Below, piece by piece: positions 10,431-20,720 of a DNA stretch of 64,000 nt. The DNA is taken from assembly GCA_029532415.1 (NCBI GenBank), contig JAQOTA010000060.1, forward strand, positions 4,154,001 to 4,218,000, read 5' to 3'. Under the pieces are notes generated by a model. That model saw only the letters and a program-made list of their open reading frames with translations, ran no database searches and had not been told where the DNA came from. How positions within the stretch are numbered: the stretch's first letter is position 1; every line of letters begins with the position of its first letter. The DNA comes from Marasmius tenuissimus. Lineage: Eukaryota; Basidiomycota; Agaricomycetes; Agaricales; Marasmiaceae. The position numbers and the translations under genes are program-made.

Positions 10431-12089
10431 TCATACTGCTTGGATCATTCGGTCCTTGTTTGAGACATTACTTCCGGCCGAGCACCGTCCACGGCCTTGA
10501 CTCTGATGAGGCTCATCCATCGCCGTTCCTCTGAGTATGTCTTCGCCGTTTCGCCGTCGGGATCCTTGTCCGGGCTCGGCAAATTGGATAGAGGTGTCAG
10601 ATATCATCTGTTGAACGCTGTCTACTGATTTCCCATACGCGACGCGTACGATAATCAACGTTGGTGCAAGACCCTGCGAAGTCATACTTAAAATGTTTTG
10701 AACGGGCTCAAGACAATGGTAACTATCACCTACCGACATCATATTCGCTACTTTACCTAGATCGACGGGGATTGTACCACGAGATTCTGGGTCGAGTATC
10801 GAGGTGATCAGCATTGATGCTATGAGGGTGGTGGGGTAGAGGAGTCCTGATTCAATGCTTGAAAACCACCGACAAGAGTGACAGATGGTGTTATTGAAGT
10901 AGCAATATATACTAAGCAGAAGAGAATACGTACATGGCAGCAACAATTGCCTTATATCTCGAATGTGTGGTCGCTCCCATATGTCGTCGAGCTTCACGAC
11001 TAATCCACCATATTCTACCACCTACAGTAAACGGAGTCGAGCCTTCTGATGAAGTAGGCCGAAGATGTTGAAGAGTGCTGACTGACTGACCTGTCAAAGC
11101 CGACAATACGCTATTGAAGACAGCGTTCGCTATCGCCCAACCCACGCCGATGTTGTTAGCCGTAACAAACAGATACCGGGATCTGATGGTAGTATTAGCG
11201 AGTCCGAGAGGTATCATGATTCCTGACACTGCGAGGTCTAAACCTGAGATCGACACACAACGCACGAAGATTTGTAAGAACTGCCCCTGGAATATACAGG
11301 AGACAAACGCACCGTTGAGAGCGAATGCTACAAATGAAAGAGCAACAAGTAGGGGGACTTTTGATCCCCAGAGGACGTGGCAGCGGTGTATCTGTTAAGG
11401 CACATCTGAGGTTGAGATTCAGCTCAAGGCATTGCCGACCGGGCACTCACAAGCATGATATCGGCGATAGCGCTCCAGTTTCATCGAGATGGTAGATTAG
11501 TAGATAGCAACTATGAGGGAGGTAAACAGTAACTGCACTTCATGAGACAGGCTGTGATGCTGCATATGCATCTGGGAGAGCGGGAAGGATAAGTAAGAGA
11601 AAAGAGATTGTGACGCGAAATCACTTACTCCCAGGCAGTCTTCCCCTTGTCATGTCTCAAATACCCGACCATAGTTTCATATTTCCGGGCGCGGAGGCCA
11701 CGAAAGAAGATAGCGGATTGCCGAGTTACCCCACCTGTTGAGGTTCCAACGTACAAGGTTGCAAGGCTAAATAGGAGAATTGTGCATATCAAGTACAACC
11801 CTGACTGGGACCTTTTGCGGCTGGAAAGAACATGAACGGACAGCCCGAACACAATCGTGTACACTCCTGGTAAGGAGGTTGTTTGAGTCAATAGACTATT
11901 TGATCATGCAAATCTGTGCGTACCGTAGACTATGTATAAGGACTGGCAGATCAAGGTAAGCTACCCTCAGAGCTGCGAGATGCGAGGGAAGTTCCTACTC
12001 ACCGATAGAGTGACAATGGGTTCCAGCACAACGGTTTGAACCGTAAGGAAGGGACTAACGAGCTGTTCATAATTTCCTGAACTAGGCAT
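10431..12089 (-). CDS. Basidiomycete 7-TM membrane protein, copy A
   Basis: Multi-exon gene. Exon 1 (12089-12003) encodes MPSSGNYEQLVSPFLTV. It is followed by what looks like a 19-nt microexon (SLYIVYG) and a large exon with VYTIVFGLSVHVL, then RCHVLWGSKVPLLVALSF, GRIWWISREARRHMG and SGLLYPTTLIASML, each starting or containing a hydrophobic segment. About seven membrane helices can be drawn. The layout (RCxVLWG, then GRIWWI, then a short cytoplasmic tail) matches a lineage-expanded Agaricomycete family often drawn as receptor-like; no ligand or G-protein link can be claimed. The tail, SRRRNGEDILRG onward, is polar. The gene is a tandem paralogue of 15725-17328, same strand and same exon pattern. 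Internal exon edges were not all fixed. The start and stop (TGA at 10431-10433) are good. Confidence 0.7.
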
Positions 12090-15000
12090 GTCGGTTCTCA
12101 GGTCTCGATGAATAGAATGAGTATTGTGAGGTATTGTGAGGTATTTTATATCTTTCCGATGTTCCACAGTCCTGATATTGAAGCTGAACAACGAGGTTAG
12201 TTTGAATGGTCTACTTCACTTCCCGAGTAGACCTCTACTCGAAATCCTGGCTTCAACAGCCTCAGTGTGGCAGGCGATCTCGTGAGCCCTGATCGCGATG
12301 TTGATGCCTGGCTCTATGAGCGTATACTAGGGCAAGCTCTGTGCACCTTGTGATACGACTTAGCCGTTTCTTCTGGAAGATAATCTGATGGTCCTTGTCG
12401 CGAGGAGACCAACTACAGTGGCTACTAGTCGCCAATGCGCCTCGGTAGGTAAGTAGGCTCACCTATGGAGCCTGAGCTATGAGGTCGGGACTAAGTTCCC
12501 TTCCCTTCTCGACTAACACGATGGGCTAGGTCACTATAACGAATGTCGCATCAATCCACATCGAGTCTCGACTGATCGAGCAATGCCAAAACTCGGAGTG
12601 CGGCGAAGAGGCGTTTGAACGATCTGCAGTGAAAAGAAATTGCCTGCCAGAATCTCATGGCTTCAAAACCAAGAGTTCCGGTGATCGTACACTCTAACAA
12701 TAGACAGTATTCCTCGGTGGAGGTTGGGTGGAAAGTTGGAAACGTGCGAAGGCACTATTCGTGATACGTGACTGCGAGTAACTGATGTGACACTGTAACT
12801 CGCCGCTACACGGTGACATTCCTATCCACCATCTCGATATGCCCGTTTCAAGCTGTTTGCTACTGCCGGCAACAATTACATTTAGACATTCGTATCGCGA
12901 ATGGAGGGAGCTTTTGCTCAGCTCGGCAAGGTATATATCCGCATTCTTCCTTCATCTCCTGCCTCTCAAACATCGTTATTCTTCAACAGGAGACGATTCG
13001 CGGATATCAGCTTTTTAAGAAAGCTTTGACAACTCCTCTGGCCGAAAATACGCCGAGTTCTACTTGATATGAAATGGATGGGATTCGATGAGGAATGCAT
13101 CGACTATGGCTGGAAAATTGCGACGATGCTCGACCACCCGTAATCCGGTACGTCTCATCCAGTTACAACTCCCTTTGTAGGCAGCAACTTGATGTAAAGT
13201 CTCGATACAGACATGCTCTTCAGTGGAATTTTTGGAAATCTTCGACTCGACCCTCGACGTGGCAGGCGAATATGCGACTGTTCGTCGCGTTCATATACTA
13301 TCCCATTCGCTGGAAAACGGTACAAGGCTGTCTTGTACTCGCTCGAAATCGAGGCTGAGGTTGTTTGTCTTGCCAGATGGCACCTCCGGTATGTCCAGCC
13401 CCACCCCTCTGCACTCTCTAAGCACTATCAACTGAGCACGCCCGATTATAGATCGTCATCCCGACCTCCAGTCCTATCTCTTGAGCCTATGGCAAAAAAT
13501 GCAGTATTCGCCTCTTCCCATCCGTCACACAGTTGTCCGCCACGCCGAGTCGCAGTTCATAGTTAACGATCAGAAGGGATACCTTGACGGTGCTAAAGTC
13601 GCCAGCTTTTGTTTACCGTGCGTAGTCGTGTATATGGGTGGAAGGAACTATCATGGATGACTCTTCCGATAGGGTGGAGGTATTTGCCCTCTGTCATTTT
13701 CTATCTTCCCCACTCACTCTTCAAACACGTCAGTGCCTCCTGTGTGGGTAGCCAGAAATACCGGGTCATCGACACGAATAACGGCGTCGCTATCCCTCAT
13801 CCTTCAAATATGCCTATCAGAATCGAACTCTTCCGTTACAGACTTCTTTGTTCCCCAACAGCGTGGAGCCAATGACATGGTGTTGGAGGGTAAAGCAGCG
13901 TCTCCAACTCGAGTGTTAAATGGAAGTACAAGTGATCCCTTGTGGTGTATTGCTGCCTTGCGGGAGACAGACGTCATGGTCAAAGGGTTCATAGTTTCGA
14001 AAGGTGTGTGACGACAATTTTGATTTTTATGCCCCTTCCTAACATTATCTCAAGATGCCTTGGTCATCATCGTTCTGTAACAAGACGCCAGATGCGCTTG
14101 GCTCATCCAATCTCATTCCTGTCGTCACCAACGATGCCCGGACCCTAAAGCTAAACAATATCGTAACCTTCCCTAATCCAAATCATTCTTCCAACTTTGG
14201 CTCACCGATACTCCCGGGAGGTGTTGGTCCGTAACAGTGTTCCCGAGGTTATGCCGGGTATGATGGATTCGGGGTTGAGGATCCCACCCGGCGGTGGTTA
14301 ACGGAAATGTAAGATTATGGAGGGATGTACGCGATGCACGCTTGGCACGTTCGTGAGGCACTTGTTCTCTTTATCAGTCTTGGACTCTCACTGATAGACC
14401 TTAGGTCTCGAACTGGGGCCCAACAACTCGAGATCGTTCTCAGAGAAAGCTGCACCTTCAGATTTCTCGCTGGCAGTGCCAGCAGTTGAAGTTCGGTACT
14501 GTGATGGTGTAAAGCCAGCTTGTATGCGGGGACGGCTCCGTATTGAATGATCCGTGCGGTTTCTACGCTTCGGCGATACACGTACTGCTCGTTACCATCT
14601 CCGACGTGTAGGACAATACGATTCATGCATCATGTTGGTATTCCTGATCGGTCACGGAAGCTCTGACGTAGGATTTTGGCGGGGTGAAGCCAGATTTTTG
14701 GGATACGTTGCTTATCGATGGTCTGTATCATCTGGTCGGAATTTAACCGCTATCGTGACTATTTCCGTTGGGCTCTAGATCGACACGGACATCGTCAGGA
14801 CACCACTAGGAGACTCGGGCACCCACATATCGTGCTGCGGCTCTGAGGTAGAGGAGTGCGGGCTTCAGCTTTTGAGCTTCCGATTCTGTAGCCGACCATT
14901 GATTGTCTGACACCCGTCGCCCACTACCAACCTCCTCCCGTCACGGAAGCTCTTCAGTCGGCACTTTGTTGGGCGTGTCTTCTGCCGCCACTACCACGAA

Positions 15001-15300
15001 TATGAAGGCTATGAGTACTCGTTTCGACTCGTATCGATTAAGCGGGGCTATGAGGAGGAAGGGGTCATGGTATGCTTGCCGTGCCGACTGGCTTGTTTTC
15101 TGAGCGTCCGTTCTTTTACGAGGATAACACAGTAAATGGCCAGGCAGCTAAGTCTTCACCGTTGGGGTATTCCTCCCATGAAGCTGTTGTCTTCAGCTAG
15201 GTCACCTTCAGACTGTCGGAGGACATCCTCCCACCGACCTGCGGCTCCACCACGCCGGCCGCAGTCAAGCTCAGACCTTGAGTTCCTCTCGGATTCCTTT
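12090..15300. other. Interval with unrecognised, probably degraded plus-strand coding pieces
   Basis: I cannot name a gene here. The plus strand shows exon-like blocks with plausible introns: about 13223-13388, then 13452-13615, which continue one frame through FLEIFDSTLDVAGEYATVRR and LQSYLLSLWQKMQYSPLPIR. A later block (14640-14776) reads MLVFLIGHGSSDVGFW. These pieces do not join into one open model without stops near 13020 and 14070. Either a gene with unusual introns or a decayed gene is possible. The GHGSSD stretch faintly recalls clan-CD cysteine peptidases, but no catalytic Cys is visible, so I make no functional call. Confidence 0.3.
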
Positions 15301-15317
15301 GTGGTTAACTTCCCATC

Positions 15318-15402
15318 GGGCACTTGGCACAGGGGTAGCGCGCACGCTTCGCATGAAGATGTGAATTGCGTGAGGTCGTGGGTTCAAATCCCACAGTGTC
15401 CA
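15318..15402 (+). tRNA. tRNA-Ala (anticodon CGC) with a 13-nt intron
   Basis: The cloverleaf is complete. The acceptor stem GGGCACT pairs with AGTGTCC (one G-U) and is followed by discriminator A. The D-arm lies in TGGCACAGGGGTAGCGC with one A-C mismatch. The anticodon stem CACGC pairs with GCGTG. The T-arm GTGGG pairs with CCCAC around TTCAAAT. Loop bases TT-CGC-A give anticodon CGC at 15350-15352, reading GCG (Ala). Thirteen extra bases (15354-15366) sit directly 3' of position 37, the canonical tRNA intron site. The mature length would be 72 nt. The GGTTCAAATCC B box is intact. A T-run follows at once. It lies between the two 7-TM paralogues. Confidence 0.88.
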
Positions 15403-15418
15403 GTTTCAATCTGATTGA

Positions 15419-15423
15419 TTTTT
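15419..15423 (+). terminator. Pol III T-run terminator of tRNA-Ala
   Basis: Five T residues 17 bp after the tRNA discriminator base, as expected for RNA polymerase III termination. Confidence 0.6.
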
Positions 15424-15724
15424 GGGCATCCTCACTTCCTCCTATCAACACCACGCTTTGCAAGTCAGAGTTTGGAGTGGATCCGCATTCCATTGAGATT
15501 GATCCTTGCATTGCTTTTCTATTCTCGAGAACTCGCGATCAGTTGATGAGGCGTACGAAACATATACATGTCGGGGCTTTAGCTAATCTAGTAAGGCAAG
15601 ACCGTGACAAGACCAGTTGCTGTACTAACACCCAGAAGCCCTGATTGCAACAGGCCAGCTGTACAAAGAGTCCTTGAATCTTTCCTCTCCAATGGATCGT
15701 ATCTCTGTCGGCTGTTCCGACCCT

Positions 15725-17328
15725 CTAAGTCATCTGCAGGCCGTTCGTCTTCCCCTCCGACCTTGAGGCTTCGAGGTCAATTTCCATGACTTCGTTCTGA
15801 GGACTAGATCGAATATCAATAGTCGCTCGTACCGCGCTCGTATTTCCCGGTCCACGTTGAGTGTCATGTTCAGCGAATCGAAGGGACATCATTTGTTGGA
15901 CGCTTTCCACCGGTTTGCCGTATGCAACGCGGACGATTATTAACGTAGGTGCTAATCCCTATATAGACGAGAGGCTCTCAGTTTTCATAATCCCACAGTG
16001 GGCGCAATTGGGATACTTGCCGACATCAGAGTGGCTATGGGGCCAAGGTCAACAGGAACCAAGCCCTCATTCCTTGGATCCAGCACGCGGGGTATCACGA
16101 TCGATGCGAGCAATGTGGTAGGGTACAATAGCCCCGATTCAAGGCTGATCAAAAGAATACCGATGTCCTTTAAGTATGAGCTGATAGAGAGGAATTTTGA
16201 GGACGTACATAGCAGCGACAATTGCCTTGTATTTTGTGTGCACGCCCCTCCCCATTAGTTTTCGTGCTTCTCGACTAACCCACCAAATTCTACCGGCTAC
16301 TCTCAGAGACGAGGTTGTCAGCTGACGTTCATGATAGCTCGGAAGGACTCACCGGTGAGTAGCGATAACAAAGCGTTGAATATTGCGTTAGCTATGGAAA
16401 CACCTGTATTGATAGGCTCGGCTGCGTCATAAATGTGTCTCATGGAGAGCTTGGACATCCCGACGGACAGCATGACAGACACCACGAAATTTGTGACTGA
16501 ATAAAATGAATATTCGTTAGTGGCCGCTCGGATTGGCAACTTGTCAATTTGCGGGTAGTTGCATACCATTGATCGCAAAAACGGGCAAAGCAAGGACGTA
16601 CAGCATAAGTCTATTAGACTCCCAGAGAATGTATGCCCGGTGTATCTATTCCAAATCAGCGTCGCAATCACTTTGGCAATCAGTAGTGCTGTGCTCACTA
16701 GCATGACATCGGCAATAGCACTACAATGCAACAATAGAGTTAGTAAGTGATCGGCAAACAGAGGAGGGTCGGCCAGCGCACTTCATAAATGAGAATGAGA
16801 AGGAAATCATGGCACTGAATATCGAGAGTCAGTGGAGTGAGTGATAGCACACCAAATGCAGCGAAGTGTAGGAACCTACACCCAGGTAGTCCGGCCATTG
16901 TCTTGCAAGAGATAGTCGTTGAGGGGTTCGTAGTTCCGCGTTTTCAGGGCGCGAAAATAGACGATTGACTGGCGTGTCAAGCCAAACGCTTCCGCCGAGA
17001 CAAATAGGGTCGCCAGAGCAAATAGTGCTATCGTGCATGTTGGGTATAATCCGGTCCCAGACTGTTTCCGACGGTAGAGGACATGGATACAGAGACCGAA
17101 AATGATTGTGTATAAACCTGATTGATTAGAGGATTAGGATGGTTAGCACGCTAGGCAAAGTGCATACTACTCACCGTAGACTAAGAACAACAACTAATAT
17201 AGCTAGTGAGCTCAATGCAAGCACAATATCGCTGCAAGACTCACCGACAGGGTGACAACGACTTGCACGATGACCGTCTCGACCGTGAGGAAAGGTTCTA
17301 GGAGTCCTTCAAGCGTATCGGAGGTCAT
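15725..17328 (-). CDS. Basidiomycete 7-TM membrane protein, copy B
   Basis: Tandem paralogue of copy A. It starts at ATG 17328 with MTSDTLEGLLEPFLTVETV, followed by a probable microexon LLFLVYG (ending near 17176) and LYTIIFGLCIHVLYRR, FALATLFVSAEAFGLTRQS, SGLLYPTTLLASIVI and VDLGPIATLMS. The C-terminal cytoplasmic part matches copy A at GLAPTLIIVRVAYGK and VQQMMS, then diverges into a polar tail ending at 15725. Conserved short GT-AG introns interrupt it; the last one is about 15953-15998. The splice pattern mirrors copy A, so the pair arose by duplication of an intron-containing gene. About seven hydrophobic segments are expected in a membrane. Ligand and partners are unknown. I saw no stop within exons, but not every junction was proven. 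Confidence 0.68.
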
Positions 17329-18310
17329 TTTCCTACCACCAGGGTATGAGTTGTAACTTGTCTGACCAGTTCATGTTTAACCTATCTTATATTGGGACAA
17401 ATCGCGGAGTGCTTCTGAGCAACATCATTTTGGTGAAACTGAGAGTGTTCATCAGTCTTGTGAGGCAATACGCCGTCGTCTACCTAAAATTTGCAATCCA
17501 TGGTGATAGCTGATACGTTCTGCTAATCAACGGAAGATGGGTATTACCGGTCGATTGAAGTATTTTTCCAGATATTTCCTCGATCCAGGTCCGAACACGA
17601 GTTGACTGGTTATTTGTGGTAAGTAGTTGCATGTGAATAAGGTCGGGACTCGGCGAGATGCAAAGGCTGCTGCTAGCTGGCCTTCAGCGAGTTGGAGAGG
17701 ACGGTTTGACATGTGAGATTTCTGATATTCTTACACGGAAGGCACGTTGTTGAGCGACCCAAAAAAGGAAATGAGTATATTTTTCCCACCTACATTATTC
17801 TCATGTAGCCAGCTGCGTCGCCCATTGATCAACTCATTACTCAATTTGTCGTGCTGACTGAATCCAACTCGGCAGGGCGTCTTGTGCAGTATGACTGTTG
17901 ACAAGATGAATGTTTTAGAAAGAAACCTGACAGGAAATCCCAATTTGGCTGCCATCATACCAATCTTCCAAGCACTGGTTAGATGGTTCCTAAACCAAAT
18001 AGCCAGTGGGTATAACTGGCAGCCTCGAGGAGTCTTATGCTCCACCCCTCGTAAAATACTTGTCCTTGGTTGTTGGTTCGTGATCACTGTCAATGGGTTT
18101 TTTTTGTTTTTCTCAACCTTGGCAGATTCGGCTTACCTTTTTGCCAATATCGGTATATCGGGCAAGCATCAATTCACTCATTAGCAACGTGGGAACGAAA
18201 CATGCCACGAAGAAATGCAAGAAAAGTTTACTTTGGATCGTGAATTTTTGCTCGGAGGTATGACAAGTGTAGCAGACGTTATCATTGGGTCGTTATTGTG
18301 GCATAATGGA
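17329..18310. other. Spacer with no recognisable gene
   Basis: Upstream flank of 7-TM copy B. Short open frames occur on both strands but have no family signature or splice support. Confidence 0.4.
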
Positions 18311-18319
18311 GCAGTTACA

Positions 18320-18640
18320 GCAGGTAACTTTTTGGACTGCGATCAATGCCAAGCAGATGATGAATAAATATGGATTGAGAGATTGTTGGGAGTTGCAGCT
18401 TGTATTCCACAAGTCGTTGTTGCCTAGGTCTTGCCTTCACCCACTTCTCAGGTTTTGCAGCCTCTATATCGACGTCCAGAGTACCATTCCGAAAGTAAGA
18501 GGTGCTGGTACCAAGAGTGGCGGTGAGAATTACCGTCACACACAACCAAGGCTGCACAACACCACTCTTCTAGCTCCCCAGAGAACGTAGCACCAGTGAA
18601 TCTCCAATAAAGAGGTCATGTAAATAAAAAATGGAGCTTG
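18320..18640 (-). pseudogene. Fragment of a third 7-TM paralogue
   Basis: A minus-strand block near 18530-18600 reads IHWCYVLWGARRVVLCSLG, closely matching the RCHVLWGSKVPLLVALSF helix start of copy A. The frame then stops. The next hydrophobic stretch, VTVILTATLGTSTSYF, is in a different frame, so at least one frameshift separates them. The conserved N-terminal helices and the GRIWWI block seen in copies A and B are not found nearby. I read it as the remains of a further tandem duplicate. A heavily spliced gene is less likely. Confidence 0.42.
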
Positions 18641-19129
18641 TCTCATAGCTAGATATCTTGCCGCTGTAGTAGCTCAAGATAAAAACAATCACGAAGAGAA
18701 GGGTGTAGTTCAACGTACAGAAGAGGCGTCCTGCTTCTAGGAAACACGACACTGGGTGCAGGATTGCGTAAGTTTCTAGAGATATGCGAGACTGATGCTG
18801 AGCTTTATGCGGGGAGATCTTAGCATAAGTGGCAAAACAAAGGCAAAAGTATTTTAATACCGAAAATGGACAGAAACGGGTTAGAAAGGCCAGGTTTAGA
18901 CTTTCTATCAAGTTTCTTTCTCATAAGGACCAAATTTGGTTCAAATGTTTCTGGCGTGAGTCACGAGAATCACGGTAAATTCTCCCCGCATAAGTTTTGA
19001 CATAAATCTTGAATTTCTCCCTAGACTTATGGGCTCGTGCACCCAGTGCGACGACATTTTATGAAGCTTGCCGCTGGCGGCAAAAGGCTACGAATCATCA
19101 GCATATGCCCGACAAGATAGATCACGTGC

Positions 19130-20091
19130 CCTAACTATGGGTTGTCCATCAGGCCCAAGTTCAACAACATCTTGGTACAGCTCCTCCCAAATTTTTGGAT
19201 GAACTGCGAGGAAGCTGATGGTCGCATTCCATAAATTGGACATTGTGTCTGAAAAACCAAGGGTGAAGCTGAAAACACGCAGAGAGTGACTGAGAGATCA
19301 CATTGTATCGCACCATGTCCAGCCCATAACACAAAACATGTATTTCCCATCTATTCGAGAAACACGTGGTGAAACCGTGGATGGGCGAGTATTGGACACT
19401 CACCAGCTTGTCATCAGGAACTTGCCCTCTGCCTCGCTAGCCTGGCAAAGCAGACTGAACACATCCAACCTGTCTTTGTCATTGTTGCCAGGATGACGTG
19501 TGTCTATGAACTTCAGCTTATGTCTGGTCAATGTTCGATACACATCTTCCTTCTATCTTGCGGAAGCTGACGGACCTATATCAAGATGTTGAATAAATGT
19601 AGGAGATCTACTAGGGGATGAGGAATTTATAAGCCCATCTCGGCAGAATGAGCCGTTCAATGAATGTTTCAGAAATTGTAACAAGGGCTTTTGCAAACTC
19701 AGTACATTGAGACCATCGTCCTCCGTCGGCTCCCAAGGCATGCGCTTCCCAAAAGCACACCGTGCGAGAACAATTAGAGCGACCTTCTGGAGCGGTTCAG
19801 ACTGGAGACAATACTACCTTGAGCGTCAAGTCGCTGATGACTGAAACAGTTATGTTGGACTCAGAATCCCATTTCCCAGCCGTGATCATTTCAAGGTAGA
19901 TTGTGGTTGTTTCCTTTCGGACAAGCTCATATCTAGAGCCTGTTGAGACTTCAGAGACACAAGGATACAGCTCGGGATGAGCCTACATCTCGTGCCTGAA
20001 CGCAGGGCCAATGACCCTGCGATGTCTTCTCCATTTCATTCCATTTGCCGTGAATAGACTCTCCCCGTACTGCCTAACGACGAAGGATATC
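19130..20091 (-). pseudogene. Broken cytochrome P450
   Basis: Minus-strand segments follow P450 order. YGESLFTANGMKWRRHRRV, with GPAFRHE after it, is the helix-C WxxxR region. After an intron comes YELVRKETTTIYLEMITAGK, then ISDLTLK, an intron and VALIVLARCAFGKRMPWEP. The frame then shifts near 19690 into EFAKALVTISETFIERLILP and meets two stops. Further on, FSLLCQASEAEGKF and FVLWAGHGA resemble the helix-I (A/G)Gx(E/D)T region with an altered motif, followed by IWEELYQDV. The ExxR helix and heme-binding Cys loop are absent, so the gene lacks its catalytic end. The N-terminal membrane anchor is not found either; a foldback repeat begins at 20092, directly upstream. It was probably a microsomal monooxygenase of unknown substrate. 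Confidence 0.66.
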
Positions 20092-20720
20092 CAGTGTCAC
20101 TTAGACCTGTAAAAAGGAAGCAGATTGTCAGCCAGACATTTTAGGGATTTGCCGGAACACATTTGGGAATTCTTCAACCTACCATATCGAGTTAATCAGA
20201 GCTGATAAACGTTATGTAGCAAGTGCCGTCTTATCTCTCGCCGCAGGTCAAGTCGCGACAACGAACAATCCTCCGCTGTCGAGCGACTTTATATACCTAA
20301 ATATGACCTGAAGAGCTTAGCTAACTTCAGAGTATACTCAATAGTGCTCTGGTGAAGACTGCCCCTGATAATAAATTATTTTACAGGTAATCTAGGTCAC
20401 CCCAGTGCTGGGTATGCAGGGCGTATTGTACTGGTCAACTTTGCGCGGTTAGCGTAGTGAATTTGCATCGGGTAAGCTTTTGAATGATTTCCCATGACTT
20501 GTTGCTCCAATTTCTGTGCTAACTGCCCAACAAAGGGAAAGAAAAGGCCATATATCCAGCCAGAAGATAATCTAACTGATAATCTCACCTGATTAACCCT
20601 ATATAAACTTCCATAAGCGGCCTAAAATGTCTGGCTGAGATTTTGCTTCCTTTTCACAGGCCCCTCAATACTTAGCTTGCTCGTCATTGAGCGGGCCAGT
20701 GACAGGTCTAAGTATCACTG
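20092..20720. repeat. Foldback element with long inverted ends beside the P450 relic
   Basis: The left end (20092-20147) and right end (about 20621-20720) are inverted copies. The shared blocks are CACTTAGACCTGT versus TACTTAGACCTGT, and AAAAGGAAGCA followed by CAGCCAGACATTTTAGG in both. The right copy contains about 40 extra bases between the two blocks. The length (about 630 bp), CAGTG-type ends and lack of a protein suggest a MITE, but I could not match a target duplication. Confidence 0.55.

Noticed and set aside
14640..14776. A caspase- or CHAT-like peptidase based on LIGHGSSD
   Set aside because: A single short motif with no catalytic Cys and no continuous frame is not enough.
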